This document shows positions 52,535 to 60,585 of a stretch of DNA of 64,000 nt, piece after piece. The DNA comes from a virus. The stretch lies in IMG/VR virus record IMGVR_UViG_3300035698_035364, positions 38,985 to 102,984 of that record. The stretch is one strand, 5' to 3'. Each line of letters starts with the position of its first letter. Positions within the stretch are counted from its first letter, which is position 1. The notes below the pieces were generated by a model. That model saw nothing but the letters and a program-made list of their open reading frames with translations. It was not told the DNA's origin and did no database searches. The translations under genes were made by a program, and so were the position numbers.

Positions 52535-53159
52535 AGGTAGAAAAGCTCTTGACTATTTAAGACAAGAAAGATCGTTGTCAGATGCTATTATTGACAAGTT
52601 TGATATAGGATATTGCCCCCCGGATATAAATCATGAAGTAAGGGATAGGATTATAACTCCTATCTACGATTCTTATGGAGAATTGATATCTGTTTCTACT
52701 CGTTATATGGAGAAGGGACGGAAGAATAGATTTTGGCATGAATCGTATGATAAGGGCCATCATCTTTATGGATTGTGTTATGCCAAAGACACTATCAGAA
52801 AAGTGAATAAGGCTATTATCGTGGAAGGTGAATTTGATGTAGCGTCGTTTCATTCTCACGGATTGACCATGACTGTAGGGCTATGCGGGAGTGCAATGAC
52901 GCTTTCCCAAGTAGCCCTACTTTCTAGATATTGCTCTGATATATATTTGCTGTTGGACAGTGATGAGGCAGGTAAGAAATCTGTTAAAAGATGTCAGAAG
53001 ATGCATAAGCAACATGATTTGTCGATATATAATATAAGATTTATACCTGTTTATCTCCCTCTGAATGTTGATCCTGATGAGTATATTAGGAAAGAGGGAG
53101 TAGAAACGATGAAAACTAAGTTAGCTACTGCTAGAGATAACTACATAAAGATGAATTAA
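52440..53159 (+). CDS. dnaG: DNA primase catalytic (TOPRIM) half
   Basis: 239 residues. The first ATG is 52440, with another at 52452; both overlap the end of recA, and neither has a strong ribosome site, so the exact start is uncertain. The N-terminal part matches the DnaG core (KALDYLRQERSLSDAIIDKF, then IGYCPPDINHEVRDRIITPI). The TOPRIM domain has VNKAIIVEGEFDVASFHSHG (catalytic Glu near residue 129), VGLCGSAMTLSQVALL and IYLLLDSDEAGKKSV (DxD near 173). No zinc finger or helicase-binding domain is present. It is the missing partner of the zinc protein at 37178. Confidence 0.85.
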   Translation: MVKLMEKPRDRFPEVERKKIVQLAKNTLKQSEGRKALDYLRQERSLSDAIIDKFDIGYCPPDINHEVRDRIITPIYDSYGELISVSTRYMEKGRKNRFWHESYDKGHHLYGLCYAKDTIRKVNKAIIVEGEFDVASFHSHGLTMTVGLCGSAMTLSQVALLSRYCSDIYLLLDSDEAGKKSVKRCQKMHKQHDLSIYNIRFIPVYLPLNVDPDEYIRKEGVETMKTKLATARDNYIKMN

Positions 53160-53172
53160 TAGAGGAAATAAT

Positions 53173-54189
53173 ATGGCTTATCAGATGTATGTTCCCAAAG
53201 AAATAACAGCTTTGCAGGGAGTGATCGACACCTATATGAGGTGGAGAAATAATGTCACTCGTAAAGATAGAAAGTATGATTACTATCATCCCTCAGAATG
53301 GGGCAAATGCTTGAGGGCACAGCAGTACAAACATTATGCTTGGGCAGGAGATATAGACCTAGAGCATGAAGATTTTGATAGTGAAAAGTTAAGACTTTTC
53401 GATAAAGGGCATAACATGCATAATCGATGGTCAAGTTACTTTGATAATATTGGAGGAGTATTGTTAGGACGGTGGCAATGCACTAATCCTCTTTGTTTTA
53501 TGTTTGATGTAAATGGTAAATTAATAACTTTAAAATCAAACGAGGTCCAAGATCTATATAAAAATGGCAAAACAAGAGTATATGGAAGTCAAGAGTTAGG
53601 CCCCATAAAGAGACCAGAGAAATGTGTTTGTGGGCATAAGGACTTAGCATACTTAGAGAGTCATGTATTTGATGCAGAAACTAAAATAAAAGGTAATGCT
53701 GATCTGGTTTTAGACTTCACTGATTTAGATGCTGATAAATTTAAGAAGGTTCCAATTACTTTTGATAAAAGATATTTGCCCATGAATGGGAAAACAATAG
53801 TCGGGGATATGAAGACTATTGGTAGTAAGGCATGGAAGAATCAGTTATTGTCGAAAGGCCCTTATAAAGATCATGTAATTCAATTGACTTGTTATGTGCA
53901 CATTTTGGGTTGTGATTACGGAGTCGTCATGTATGAGAATAAAGATGACTCTAAAATGCTATGGTATCAAGTTCCTCGTAATGATGCATGGTGGGAAATT
54001 ATCCGATATCAAGCGAAATTAATGATAGAGATGAGGGCAGTGAAACAACTTCCCCCACCTCGTCCAACAACTAAAACAGCATATACTTGCAAGTTTTGTG
54101 AGTTTCGTACTCTTTGTCATAAGTCAGGTATATGGAAGGATTCTAGTTTACCATCTAGGAGAAGAAATTTTTATAAATCTTTATTGTAA
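53173..54189 (+). CDS. PD-(D/E)XK nuclease, Cas4/RecB-like
   Basis: 338 residues. Nuclease core: YHPSEWGKCLRAQQYKHYA near the N-terminus, FDKGHNMHNRW (motif I region), IKGNADLVLDF (the GxxD motif), TIVGDMKTIGSKAW (D-x-K catalytic pair near 215-217) and HVIQLTCYVHILGC (QxxxY). C-terminal cysteines CKFCEFRTLCHK together with a Cys near residue 52 (WGKCLRAQ) could hold an iron-sulfur cluster as in Cas4 and AddB. An internal CTNPLCF ... KCVCGH set may bind zinc. Likely a DNA-end-processing exonuclease in recombination, next to primase and recA. Reading of the cluster is inference. Confidence 0.78.
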   Translation: MAYQMYVPKEITALQGVIDTYMRWRNNVTRKDRKYDYYHPSEWGKCLRAQQYKHYAWAGDIDLEHEDFDSEKLRLFDKGHNMHNRWSSYFDNIGGVLLGRWQCTNPLCFMFDVNGKLITLKSNEVQDLYKNGKTRVYGSQELGPIKRPEKCVCGHKDLAYLESHVFDAETKIKGNADLVLDFTDLDADKFKKVPITFDKRYLPMNGKTIVGDMKTIGSKAWKNQLLSKGPYKDHVIQLTCYVHILGCDYGVVMYENKDDSKMLWYQVPRNDAWWEIIRYQAKLMIEMRAVKQLPPPRPTTKTAYTCKFCEFRTLCHKSGIWKDSSLPSRRRNFYKSLL

Positions 54190-54257
54190 AGATTTTGGGA
54201 GCTATATTACGATTATCTTTATAGTAAAAATTGTATAACTATTTAGGAGAAAAAGAG

Positions 54258-54596
54258 ATGACACCAGAGGATGTTAAAAAGGATGATGTAGGGAACGTTG
54301 AAGATGAGACGTTGTTATTGGTAAGTGGTAGTAGATTAAGCAAAGAAGAAGGTAAAGAGTATATTAAAAGATTAGCTAATGCTATTTTATCAGTTTTTGC
54401 CAAGCATGAGACAGTAAAGTTACGCTGTGTTGGTGCAGCGGCTATCAATAATGCTGTGAAGTCTTTTATTATAGCAAAAGGTGAAGCTCAGAAAAAAGGG
54501 GATAGCTTAATGTTCGACCCTAGCTTCACTACAGTTACTTTTAGAAGCGGAGAAGAAAAGACAGGGGTAGTGTTCTTAGTAGAACCTTTAGATTAA
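54258..54596 (+). CDS. SpoVS-family protein
   Basis: 112 residues from ATG 54258, with TTAGGAG 9 bases before; an in-frame TTG at 54231 lies before the ribosome site and is rejected. After a 20-residue acidic extension the chain matches stage V sporulation protein S along its whole length: LLLVSGSRLSKEEGKEYIKR, LANAILSVFAKHETVKLRCV, GAAAINNAVKSFIIAKGEAQ, then a late TFRSGEEKTGVVFLVEP strand pair; the SxNxVAGALA, IGAGAxNQAVKAIAIA and VEP signatures are recognisable. SpoVS is an Alba-like regulator affecting septation and sporulation in Bacillus. In a phage it may bind nucleic acid or alter host development; unproven. Confidence 0.82.
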   Translation: MTPEDVKKDDVGNVEDETLLLVSGSRLSKEEGKEYIKRLANAILSVFAKHETVKLRCVGAAAINNAVKSFIIAKGEAQKKGDSLMFDPSFTTVTFRSGEEKTGVVFLVEPLD

Positions 54597-54609
54597 TTTA
54601 TGAGGTGGT

Positions 54610-55254
54610 ATGATGGCTGAAATTTTTAACAGAAAAGAAATTGGAGAAGTATTTGCAGCGGGGCAAGTTGTCCCTTTTGAAGGTTTGCATATGCTAGAGG
54701 ATACGGCGTTAGTCGTTAAAGAGTTATCTGACAAGATGGACTTTTATAAAGAGTATAAGAAAAAGAGGAGGGGAGACATTGATTCTGAAATGAAGGTTTT
54801 GCAGAATAAAATTGACTTTTATAAGAAGATCATTCTGGCCACCCTCACGAAGAGTAAAGAGAAGAGTGTAAAATTTCCTGGATCTTGCAGTGTCACAGCC
54901 CGTAACACTCCACGCTCATGGACCATTAAAGATGAGAATGAGTTCATTAAGATGCTGAAAAAAGAAGAAAAGGAAAATGAAGTTAATATAGATGATGTGT
55001 TAGAAGAAATGACCCAATTCAACATTAAGAAACGGGAAGCAGCTAAGTTGCTAGATATTTGGGAAAAGAATGGGACGTTGGATAAGTACTTTCAAGATAA
55101 TCAGAATCCCTGTGTCGTGAAGGATCCTCCTCAGAAAACAGTTTCTTTTAGTTATGACGAACCGGAAGAGGAAGTAGAACCAGAACCAGTGGAAGAAGTT
55201 GTGCCGTTGAAGGACTCTCCCACTAAAGACCATTTTGATGGGTTAGGTCAATAA
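54610..55254 (+). CDS. Gam-like host-nuclease inhibitor or DNA-end protein (tentative)
   Basis: 214 residues; AGGTGG precedes the double ATG at 54610. Residues 35-130 form a long helix pair and then KSVKFPGSCSVTARNTPRSW followed by TIKDENEFIKMLKKEEKE, reminiscent of the Mu Gam pattern (K-T-x-x-F-P-x-G-x-V-x-W-R ... hydrophobic-K-D-E-x-x-x-hydrophobic-x-x-L). Mu Gam binds DNA ends and blocks exonucleases such as RecBCD. The C-terminal 60 residues are acidic and disordered. The match is limited to this motif order, so the call is tentative; it fits the recombination neighbourhood. Confidence 0.45.
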   Translation: MMAEIFNRKEIGEVFAAGQVVPFEGLHMLEDTALVVKELSDKMDFYKEYKKKRRGDIDSEMKVLQNKIDFYKKIILATLTKSKEKSVKFPGSCSVTARNTPRSWTIKDENEFIKMLKKEEKENEVNIDDVLEEMTQFNIKKREAAKLLDIWEKNGTLDKYFQDNQNPCVVKDPPQKTVSFSYDEPEEEVEPEPVEEVVPLKDSPTKDHFDGLGQ

Positions 55255-55985
55255 TGGATTTTTATCATAAAATTAGGGCAACCGACGACAAAAGTAAGAA
55301 AGCGTTTCCTAAACTGAAAAAGGTTTATAAAGAGATACCGGAAACAAAAGGGTGCATGGACCATTTGTCCCAATGTCATGCTTATTGTTGTCGTTTTCAG
55401 ACTCCTCAACTTTTGTATGCAGAGTTCTTGTTGATATGGAATCATATAGCCTCTCAATGGAATAATGACGAGATATGTGATCTGTTTGAGAGATGCATGC
55501 TTTGTGCTGTTGATCACTTGCCTAGCAAGAGGTGTGTTTTCTTTGACCCGAAGAAAAGCGTATGTTTAATCCATGATATAAGACCATACAATTGTCGTGT
55601 ATATGGGCATGTTCCTTCTGAAGAATTTAATCCTAGATATGAGAGGTTAAAAGAGGAGTATGCGAAGTATGTAATGGCGGCAATCCATCCTCAGTGTGAT
55701 TTGGTCAAGACTAAAGAAGGGGAGAAGATTACTACCAAAGACACTAATAGATGGTGGGGCGATATATCTAGTATAGAATTTGGCATAGGTGTCCCTCAAG
55801 ATCAAATCAACGATGACCCTGGAGGGAGCTATAGGGCACCTCATGATCATATTCTTTTATATATGATGCCTGATAATGTGCTTAATGCCGTTGCGGGTAT
55901 TAGCCTATATGAGAAACACGATGAAAAAATGCTGGCAGTGCATGACATTATGATGGGTTTGAAAAAACATTTTAAGGGCAAGTAA
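55254..55985 (+). CDS. YkgJ-type Cys-cluster protein
   Basis: 243 residues; the start overlaps the previous stop (ATAATGG junction). Cys motifs follow the YkgJ pattern: GCMDHLSQCHAYCCRFQTP (C-x6-C-x3-CC), then RCMLC, RCVFFDPKKSVCLIHDIRPY and NCRVYGH (C-x9-C-x7-RP-x-x-CR). This family is thought to bind zinc or iron. The C-terminal 90 residues are phage-specific. Function in phages is unknown; a redox or metal-dependent modification role is possible. The family call rests on Cys spacing and the RPYNCR signature. Confidence 0.7.
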   Translation: MDFYHKIRATDDKSKKAFPKLKKVYKEIPETKGCMDHLSQCHAYCCRFQTPQLLYAEFLLIWNHIASQWNNDEICDLFERCMLCAVDHLPSKRCVFFDPKKSVCLIHDIRPYNCRVYGHVPSEEFNPRYERLKEEYAKYVMAAIHPQCDLVKTKEGEKITTKDTNRWWGDISSIEFGIGVPQDQINDDPGGSYRAPHDHILLYMMPDNVLNAVAGISLYEKHDEKMLAVHDIMMGLKKHFKGK

Positions 55986-56005
55986 ATTTTTCGGCAGGGA
56001 GAACA

Positions 56006-56425
56006 ATGGAAAAAGTAGAAATTAAAGTAAAAATATTGGATATGACTTATGATATTGAGAATAATATATTTCAGATGAAAGTGAAGGATCTGAAAAAGGA
56101 CGATGAAATAACATTCTCTATTCGTGGGACAGATTTTGGGATTACCCCTAAAGTTCCAAGTAATATGGTGGAAGAGTTTTGTAATAATATGAAGGGTAAA
56201 GAAAAGAACCTTTTCATAACAATCGATAATAGTAGTCTCTCTAATGTGGAGAAGGATGAAGATGGGAAACCTCTTCTTTCTGAAGCAGTTAAGTTATACA
56301 ATAACTTAGAACAATTTCCTATAACTGATACGGCTAATGCCGAAAAACAAAAGAAAGAACAGGAAGAAAAAGGAGACCGGCCGGACGATGAGAATCAGAT
56401 TCTTCGGGAGCTTGGATTGCTTTGA
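56006..56425 (+). CDS. Unknown protein, 139 residues
   Basis: GGGAGAAC lies just upstream of the ATG. Residues 1-75 form a beta-rich small domain (VEIKVKILDMTYDIENNIFQ, then DEITFSIRGTDFGITPKVPS); the rest is charged and disordered (EKQKKEQEEKGDRPDDE) and ends ILRELGLL. No family recognised. Its tail overlaps the start of the thioredoxin-like gene in another frame. May be a small accessory of the recombination operon. Confidence 0.57.
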   Translation: MEKVEIKVKILDMTYDIENNIFQMKVKDLKKDDEITFSIRGTDFGITPKVPSNMVEEFCNNMKGKEKNLFITIDNSSLSNVEKDEDGKPLLSEAVKLYNNLEQFPITDTANAEKQKKEQEEKGDRPDDENQILRELGLL

Positions 56426-56654
56426 CTGCGGTGAATTTTTCATCCTAGTTAATAAGTCGTTAGTGGACTATGAGCATATAGATGCTGATGATGAAAGTGA
56501 GGAAGTACAGGATTTTTGCGATGAGCATAATGTAGATCAACTACCCCATATCCAATTTCTTGATGAGAATGATGTAGTAATTATTGAGCATATAGGGCGT
56601 ATTGAAGAAGAAGAGTTTTTGAGTTATTTGACCGATTATTTCCCTAATTATTAG
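56388..56654 (+). CDS. Thioredoxin/glutaredoxin-like protein
   Basis: 88 residues from ATG 56388, where the thioredoxin-type first strand begins (MRIRFFGSLDCFDCGEFFIL); the frame is open upstream to 56337 but that part only mirrors the previous gene. An active-site CFDC follows the first strand, and VDQLPHIQFLDEN holds the cis-proline position before strand three, then a C-terminal helix (EEEEFLSYLTDYF). Phage thioredoxin-like proteins often serve ribonucleotide reductase; none is seen in this window. AAGGAG lies 20 bases upstream, rather far, so the start is the least sure part. Confidence 0.65.
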   Translation: MRIRFFGSLDCFDCGEFFILVNKSLVDYEHIDADDESEEVQDFCDEHNVDQLPHIQFLDENDVVIIEHIGRIEEEEFLSYLTDYFPNY

Positions 56655-56675
56655 AAAAGAACAGGAAGTAGTAAA

Positions 56676-59642
56676 ATGAATTGGACGTTGAACATCTATC
56701 AGCAGGAAGCTGTGGACCATGGGGATGGCCCTTGTCTAGTTACCTCTTGCCCAGGATCTGGCAAGACATTTGTATTAGTAGAAAGAGTAGTGAAGCTAGT
56801 GCAAGCAGGGGTTCCCCAAAAGAACATTCTTTGTCTCACGTTTACGAATAAAGCCGCTGAAGAGATGAAGAAAAGAATTTGTAAAAGATTGAATATAGCA
56901 AAACCTGGTTTCTTTATTGGAACGTTTCATGCTTTGTGTGCCTTTTTAATCAGGAAATTAGGGCCAGGCAGAGGTTACTCAGCTAGGTTTACTATTATTG
57001 ATGATCGAGAGCAGAAAGATCTTATCTCACAAATTGCCCGACTCAATGAGTATGATATTGAGATGGGAGATGTGAAGAAGATCCAGTATAGTGTGAACTA
57101 TTATCGGGATCAGATGGAAGATTTTGAGTGGGTGAGAGAGTCTTTGGGCAATGAGATTTTTATAGATATAGCTGAGAAATATATAGAGCGTTGCAGAAAT
57201 AATAATATGGTGGATTTTAGTGGTCTTATTTATGAGGCAATCCAACTCGTAGAGAAGGATAAGGAAATTAAAGAGAAGATACAAAATACTTTTAAGTATT
57301 TATTAGTCGATGAAACCCAGGACACTAATAAGTCACAGTTTTATTTGGTTAATCTGTTGGGTGGAAAATTTAAAAACATTATGTTGATTGGCGATATCGA
57401 TCAATGTATTGTAGAAGGGGAAGAAGTGTTGACCAATTCTGGCTATATCCCCATAGAAGATATAAAAGAAAATGATGTTGTTCAATGTGGTGGGGGAAAA
57501 GGGACAGTTGTAGAATCGGTGGTAGATAAGGTATATAAAAAGCATGTAATTAATCACGGGATAGTTAGAATCGTAACTGCCGGTGGTAGACAACTTATGT
57601 GTTCTAAGGAACATATGATCTTTGCTGATTTTATAAAGGAATCTCCTAAAAAGGTAGTAGTTTACCTAATGTATTCTAAAACTTATGGCTATCGAATAGG
57701 GGTAACTAATACAAAGAGAAAACATGGGGTTAATAACCAGGGAATAGGGGCGAGGTTGCAGCAGGAGCGTGCTGATTGTATGTGGATTATTAAAGCAGTA
57801 GATTCAATTGATGAGGCAAAATATTGGGAGCAATATTATTCTATTCAGTATAGTATACCAACATGGTGCTTTTATAATAACAAGGATAGAAATTTAGATT
57901 ATTCTCAAGAAAGTATTAATAAATTGTTTGACTCTATTCGTACCGATGATCATGCCGAGAGATTGATGAGAGATATGTGGTTGTTTAAAGATAGACCTCA
58001 TCATGTTCCGAAATGCATGTGTCAAAATAAACGTAGGAATTTTACTATTAATATGTGTGCCGATTCTCGTCATGGGACTTTGCATCGTTATATGATTTCC
58101 GGTTCTGACGATGATGATAGAGATGTGCTAATTGAGGCAGGCTTAAATGTTAGGGATGCAGGAAAAGGCAAAAGAGGATGGAGGATTGATTCTGCTTTTA
58201 AGTCTATAGAGGAGATATACAAAATATTGAAAAGGGTGCAAGAGTGCTTCCCAGTTAATGTCATTGAAAAGGCCAGATTAGGAGAAGAAACCTTATCCCT
58301 TCGTCCTGCCTCTCATTTGAGAGAGGGAATGGCAATTTATGTTGAGAATAATAATAAGATAGAGATAGATTATGTAGAAAAATTATGGCATGTTCTTTAT
58401 ACTGGAAATGTATATGATTTAGATGTATCTAATTACCATAATTTTATTACTAATGGCATCGTGACTCATAATTCTATTTATGGATGGAGAGGAGCAAGAT
58501 ACCAAAATATTCAGGATTTTATGAATAATTATTCTGATTGTAGTGTTATTTCTCTCTCTAAAAACTACAGATCTACTCCTCAGATAGTCAAGGCGGCCGA
58601 TAGATTAATCAAGCATAACTCTAGTCATATGAATACTCGCTTTGAGACGGATAATCAGAGTGGGGAGCCTATTAGATGCAATACTATGAAGGACCAAATC
58701 AAAGAAGCTGAATGGATAGGCAATGCTATAAGACGTTTAATAGATGATGGAGGATGGGACCCGTCAGATATGGCTGTTTTATATCGTGTTAATAAAATGT
58801 CTGAACCAATAGAGCAATCTATGGTGTCCAATAGTATTCCTTATGAAGTAATCGGTGCTTGGAATTTTTATGATCGGAAGGAAGTCAGAGATGGTATAGC
58901 GATGATGAAGTTTCTAGCTAATCCTCAAGATGGGGTATCGTTCCACCGTATATGCACGTTGATAAAAGGAATGGGGAATGTGACTATCGGGAAGATAGAG
59001 AAATATGCGGAAGACAATCATATGTCAATTATCAAAGCATGTGATGAGATGCAATATCATATGTCATCGACCAGTATTAAGAAGGCATGCAGTAGAGTGA
59101 GTAAAATTTACAATGAGCAATGGGACTTATCTAATCCCGCTAGTTGCTTGGCAGGGCTAACTAGTAAATTATCTTATGATGAGTATTTAGATAAAAAATA
59201 TGGCCCAGATTCTAACGAGAGAAAAGATAATATCAAGCAAATGATAGATTCGGCAGCAGAGTTTAATGGCCAACCCGATGGGCTAGGCAAATACCTGCAA
59301 AACGTGGCGTTAGTCACTAATTCTGACAAAGAGGTTGATGGTAATAAAGTTTCTTTAATGAGTCTTCACGCAGCTAAGGGATTGGAATTTCCTATTGTAT
59401 TTATGATAGGAGTAGAACAAGCCATCCTGCCTCATCAAAATGCTTTGAATGAAGATAAGTTTGATGGGTTAGAAGAAGAGAGAAGGTTGTGTTATGTGGG
59501 GATGACCAGAGCCAAGAAGATATTATATATGAGTTGGTGTCAGAACAGACGGCAATTTACTAAGTACGGAGGATTCCGTTATGCCCGTTGTAAACCAAGT
59601 GATTTCTTAAAAGAAGCAGGATTGGTAGAGGAGACGTATTAA
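56676..59642 (+). CDS. uvrD: UvrD/PcrA-like SF1 DNA helicase interrupted by an intein
   Basis: 988 residues including a 356-residue intein; the mature helicase would be 632 residues. Q motif and Walker A: LNIYQQEAVDHGDGPCLVTS and CPGSGKTFVLVER. Motif Ia: CLTFTNKAAEEMKKR. Motif Ic: GTFHALCAFLI. Walker B: YLLVDETQDTN. Motif III is split: GDIDQ before the intein, SIYGWRGARYQN after it. Motif IV: LSKNYRSTPQIV. Motif V: KVSLMSLHAAKGLEFPIVF. Motif VI: EEERRLCYVGMTRAKK. A 3'-5' translocase for repair or recombination, comparable in role to T4 Dda or host PcrA. Splicing is needed for motif III to form. Confidence 0.92.
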   Translation: MNWTLNIYQQEAVDHGDGPCLVTSCPGSGKTFVLVERVVKLVQAGVPQKNILCLTFTNKAAEEMKKRICKRLNIAKPGFFIGTFHALCAFLIRKLGPGRGYSARFTIIDDREQKDLISQIARLNEYDIEMGDVKKIQYSVNYYRDQMEDFEWVRESLGNEIFIDIAEKYIERCRNNNMVDFSGLIYEAIQLVEKDKEIKEKIQNTFKYLLVDETQDTNKSQFYLVNLLGGKFKNIMLIGDIDQCIVEGEEVLTNSGYIPIEDIKENDVVQCGGGKGTVVESVVDKVYKKHVINHGIVRIVTAGGRQLMCSKEHMIFADFIKESPKKVVVYLMYSKTYGYRIGVTNTKRKHGVNNQGIGARLQQERADCMWIIKAVDSIDEAKYWEQYYSIQYSIPTWCFYNNKDRNLDYSQESINKLFDSIRTDDHAERLMRDMWLFKDRPHHVPKCMCQNKRRNFTINMCADSRHGTLHRYMISGSDDDDRDVLIEAGLNVRDAGKGKRGWRIDSAFKSIEEIYKILKRVQECFPVNVIEKARLGEETLSLRPASHLREGMAIYVENNNKIEIDYVEKLWHVLYTGNVYDLDVSNYHNFITNGIVTHNSIYGWRGARYQNIQDFMNNYSDCSVISLSKNYRSTPQIVKAADRLIKHNSSHMNTRFETDNQSGEPIRCNTMKDQIKEAEWIGNAIRRLIDDGGWDPSDMAVLYRVNKMSEPIEQSMVSNSIPYEVIGAWNFYDRKEVRDGIAMMKFLANPQDGVSFHRICTLIKGMGNVTIGKIEKYAEDNHMSIIKACDEMQYHMSSTSIKKACSRVSKIYNEQWDLSNPASCLAGLTSKLSYDEYLDKKYGPDSNERKDNIKQMIDSAAEFNGQPDGLGKYLQNVALVTNSDKEVDGNKVSLMSLHAAKGLEFPIVFMIGVEQAILPHQNALNEDKFDGLEEERRLCYVGMTRAKKILYMSWCQNRRQFTKYGGFRYARCKPSDFLKEAGLVEETY
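57405..58472 (+). mobile_element. Intein with GIY-YIG-like endonuclease domain in UvrD helicase
   Basis: In-frame insertion of 356 codons, residues 244-599 of the helicase ORF, between Q243 and S600. It begins with the nucleophile Cys (CIVEGEEVLTNSGYIPIEDI, block A), has the block B strand GRQLMCSKEHMIF, and ends with YDLDVSNYHNFITNGIVTHN followed by Ser, the classical block F and G with terminal His-Asn. The middle contains VVVYLMYSKTYGYRIGVT, then GARLQQERADCMW and AKYWEQYYSIQY, in the order of a GIY-YIG nuclease, and a second Arg/Asp-rich domain. Splicing residues are intact, so it should be active. The site is the QSxYxWRGA motif III, a known intein site in UvrD/PcrA-type helicases. Confidence 0.9.
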
Positions 59643-60166
59643 TGATGCATATGGAATATGAAAATAAGTTTTTAGTAAATGGATTTGAATGGCTCCCTCA
59701 TGTAAGAGAGATGCTAGTTATAAACCAAGTATATATAGATGATAAGATGAGAATTAGAATTACTAAGTTTGGGGATAGAAAAAAACCAGAAGCCAGTATA
59801 ACTTTTAAGAGCAAAGGGTTATTTAAGAGACAAGAATATGATTTTGAGATCCCCTATCAAGATGCTATTGATATAGCCAGATTATATACGGATCGTGTGG
59901 TTAATAAAATTAGATATAAGTTGTTTTATGCTGGGGGGACATATTCTGGAGGAGGTCGTCCTTGGGAAATAGATGTGTTCAAAGGGGAGAACGAAGGGTT
60001 GGTAATGGCCGAAAAAGAATTTTCGTATAGCAGCGAAGGAATTAAGCCAGAAGATATGCCTCCGTGGGTGGGGCAAGAAGTGACAAAAGATGAACGATAC
60101 TATAATGCTTATTTGTCTCAAAACCCTTATAAGAAATGGAGCAATGATGAGAGGGGACAAGCATAA
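59642..60166 (+). CDS. CYTH-domain triphosphatase/cyclase-like protein
   Basis: 174 residues, start overlapping the helicase stop. The N-terminus has the ExExK signature of the CYTH/triphosphate-tunnel fold: MEYENKFLVNGFEW (E5, E7, K9 counting from the first Met). Further tunnel strands are visible: MRIRITKFG, EASITFKSKG, RQEYDFEIP, KIRYKLFYAGG and WEIDVFKGENEGLVMAEKEF, the last matching the conserved WExDxFxGxxxGLxxAExE strand pair. Bacterial members are inorganic triphosphatases or class IV adenylate cyclases. Charged pocket residues are kept, so an active phosphohydrolase is plausible; the substrate is not decided by sequence. Confidence 0.8.
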   Translation: MMHMEYENKFLVNGFEWLPHVREMLVINQVYIDDKMRIRITKFGDRKKPEASITFKSKGLFKRQEYDFEIPYQDAIDIARLYTDRVVNKIRYKLFYAGGTYSGGGRPWEIDVFKGENEGLVMAEKEFSYSSEGIKPEDMPPWVGQEVTKDERYYNAYLSQNPYKKWSNDERGQA

Positions 60167-60341
60167 ACCTAAACCAACCAGGTTTAGATGGATAGACTAT
60201 TTTTTTGATGGGTTGTATACTCCTGATAAACCTCATTATAGAACTCCATCTCAAACAGATGAAAAAAAATATGCTCGAAGATGGCGAAGAAGAAAAGAAC
60301 AGGCTGAACTAAAAGATGAGCAAGACAACGGTAGTAAATAA
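60147..60341 (+). CDS. Small basic protein, 64 residues
   Basis: ATG 60147 follows GGAG with short spacing and overlaps the end of the CYTH gene; an in-frame ATG at 60090 lies deeper inside that gene and is less likely. The product is very basic and aromatic (MRGDKHKPKPTRFRWIDYFF, then KKYARRWRRRKEQAELKDEQ), so RNA or DNA contact is likely. No family recognised. The next gene starts within its last codons. Confidence 0.52.
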   Translation: MRGDKHKPKPTRFRWIDYFFDGLYTPDKPHYRTPSQTDEKKYARRWRRRKEQAELKDEQDNGSK

Positions 60342-60585
60342 AAGATTAGACGAATTCGACGTTTACATTGGCCGTGGATCCAAGTGGGGGAATCCCTTTG
60401 AAATAGGCAAAGACGGCAATCGCCAACAAGTCATAGATAAGTATGAAGGGTATATTAGAAACAAACCAGATCTATTGAAAGATCTACCTGAACTAAGAAA
60501 TAAACGGTTAGGTTGTTTCTGTTGGCCCAAGGCATGTCATGGTGATGTCCTAGTAAAATTAGTAGAAGAGATGGAAGAAGTATGA
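60316..60585 (+). CDS. DUF4326 protein
   Basis: 89 residues. The family pattern is complete: VVNKRLDEFDVYIGRGSKWG followed by NPFEIG, and later RLGCFCWPKACHGDVLVKLV, i.e. the Y-x-G-R-G-x-x-W-G-N-P-F motif and the C-x-C-x-P-x-x-C-H-G motif, which would bind a metal. DUF4326 genes are frequent in phages and mobile elements, with no established biochemical role. The stop overlaps the next start (ATGA). Confidence 0.82.
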   Translation: MSKTTVVNKRLDEFDVYIGRGSKWGNPFEIGKDGNRQQVIDKYEGYIRNKPDLLKDLPELRNKRLGCFCWPKACHGDVLVKLVEEMEEV

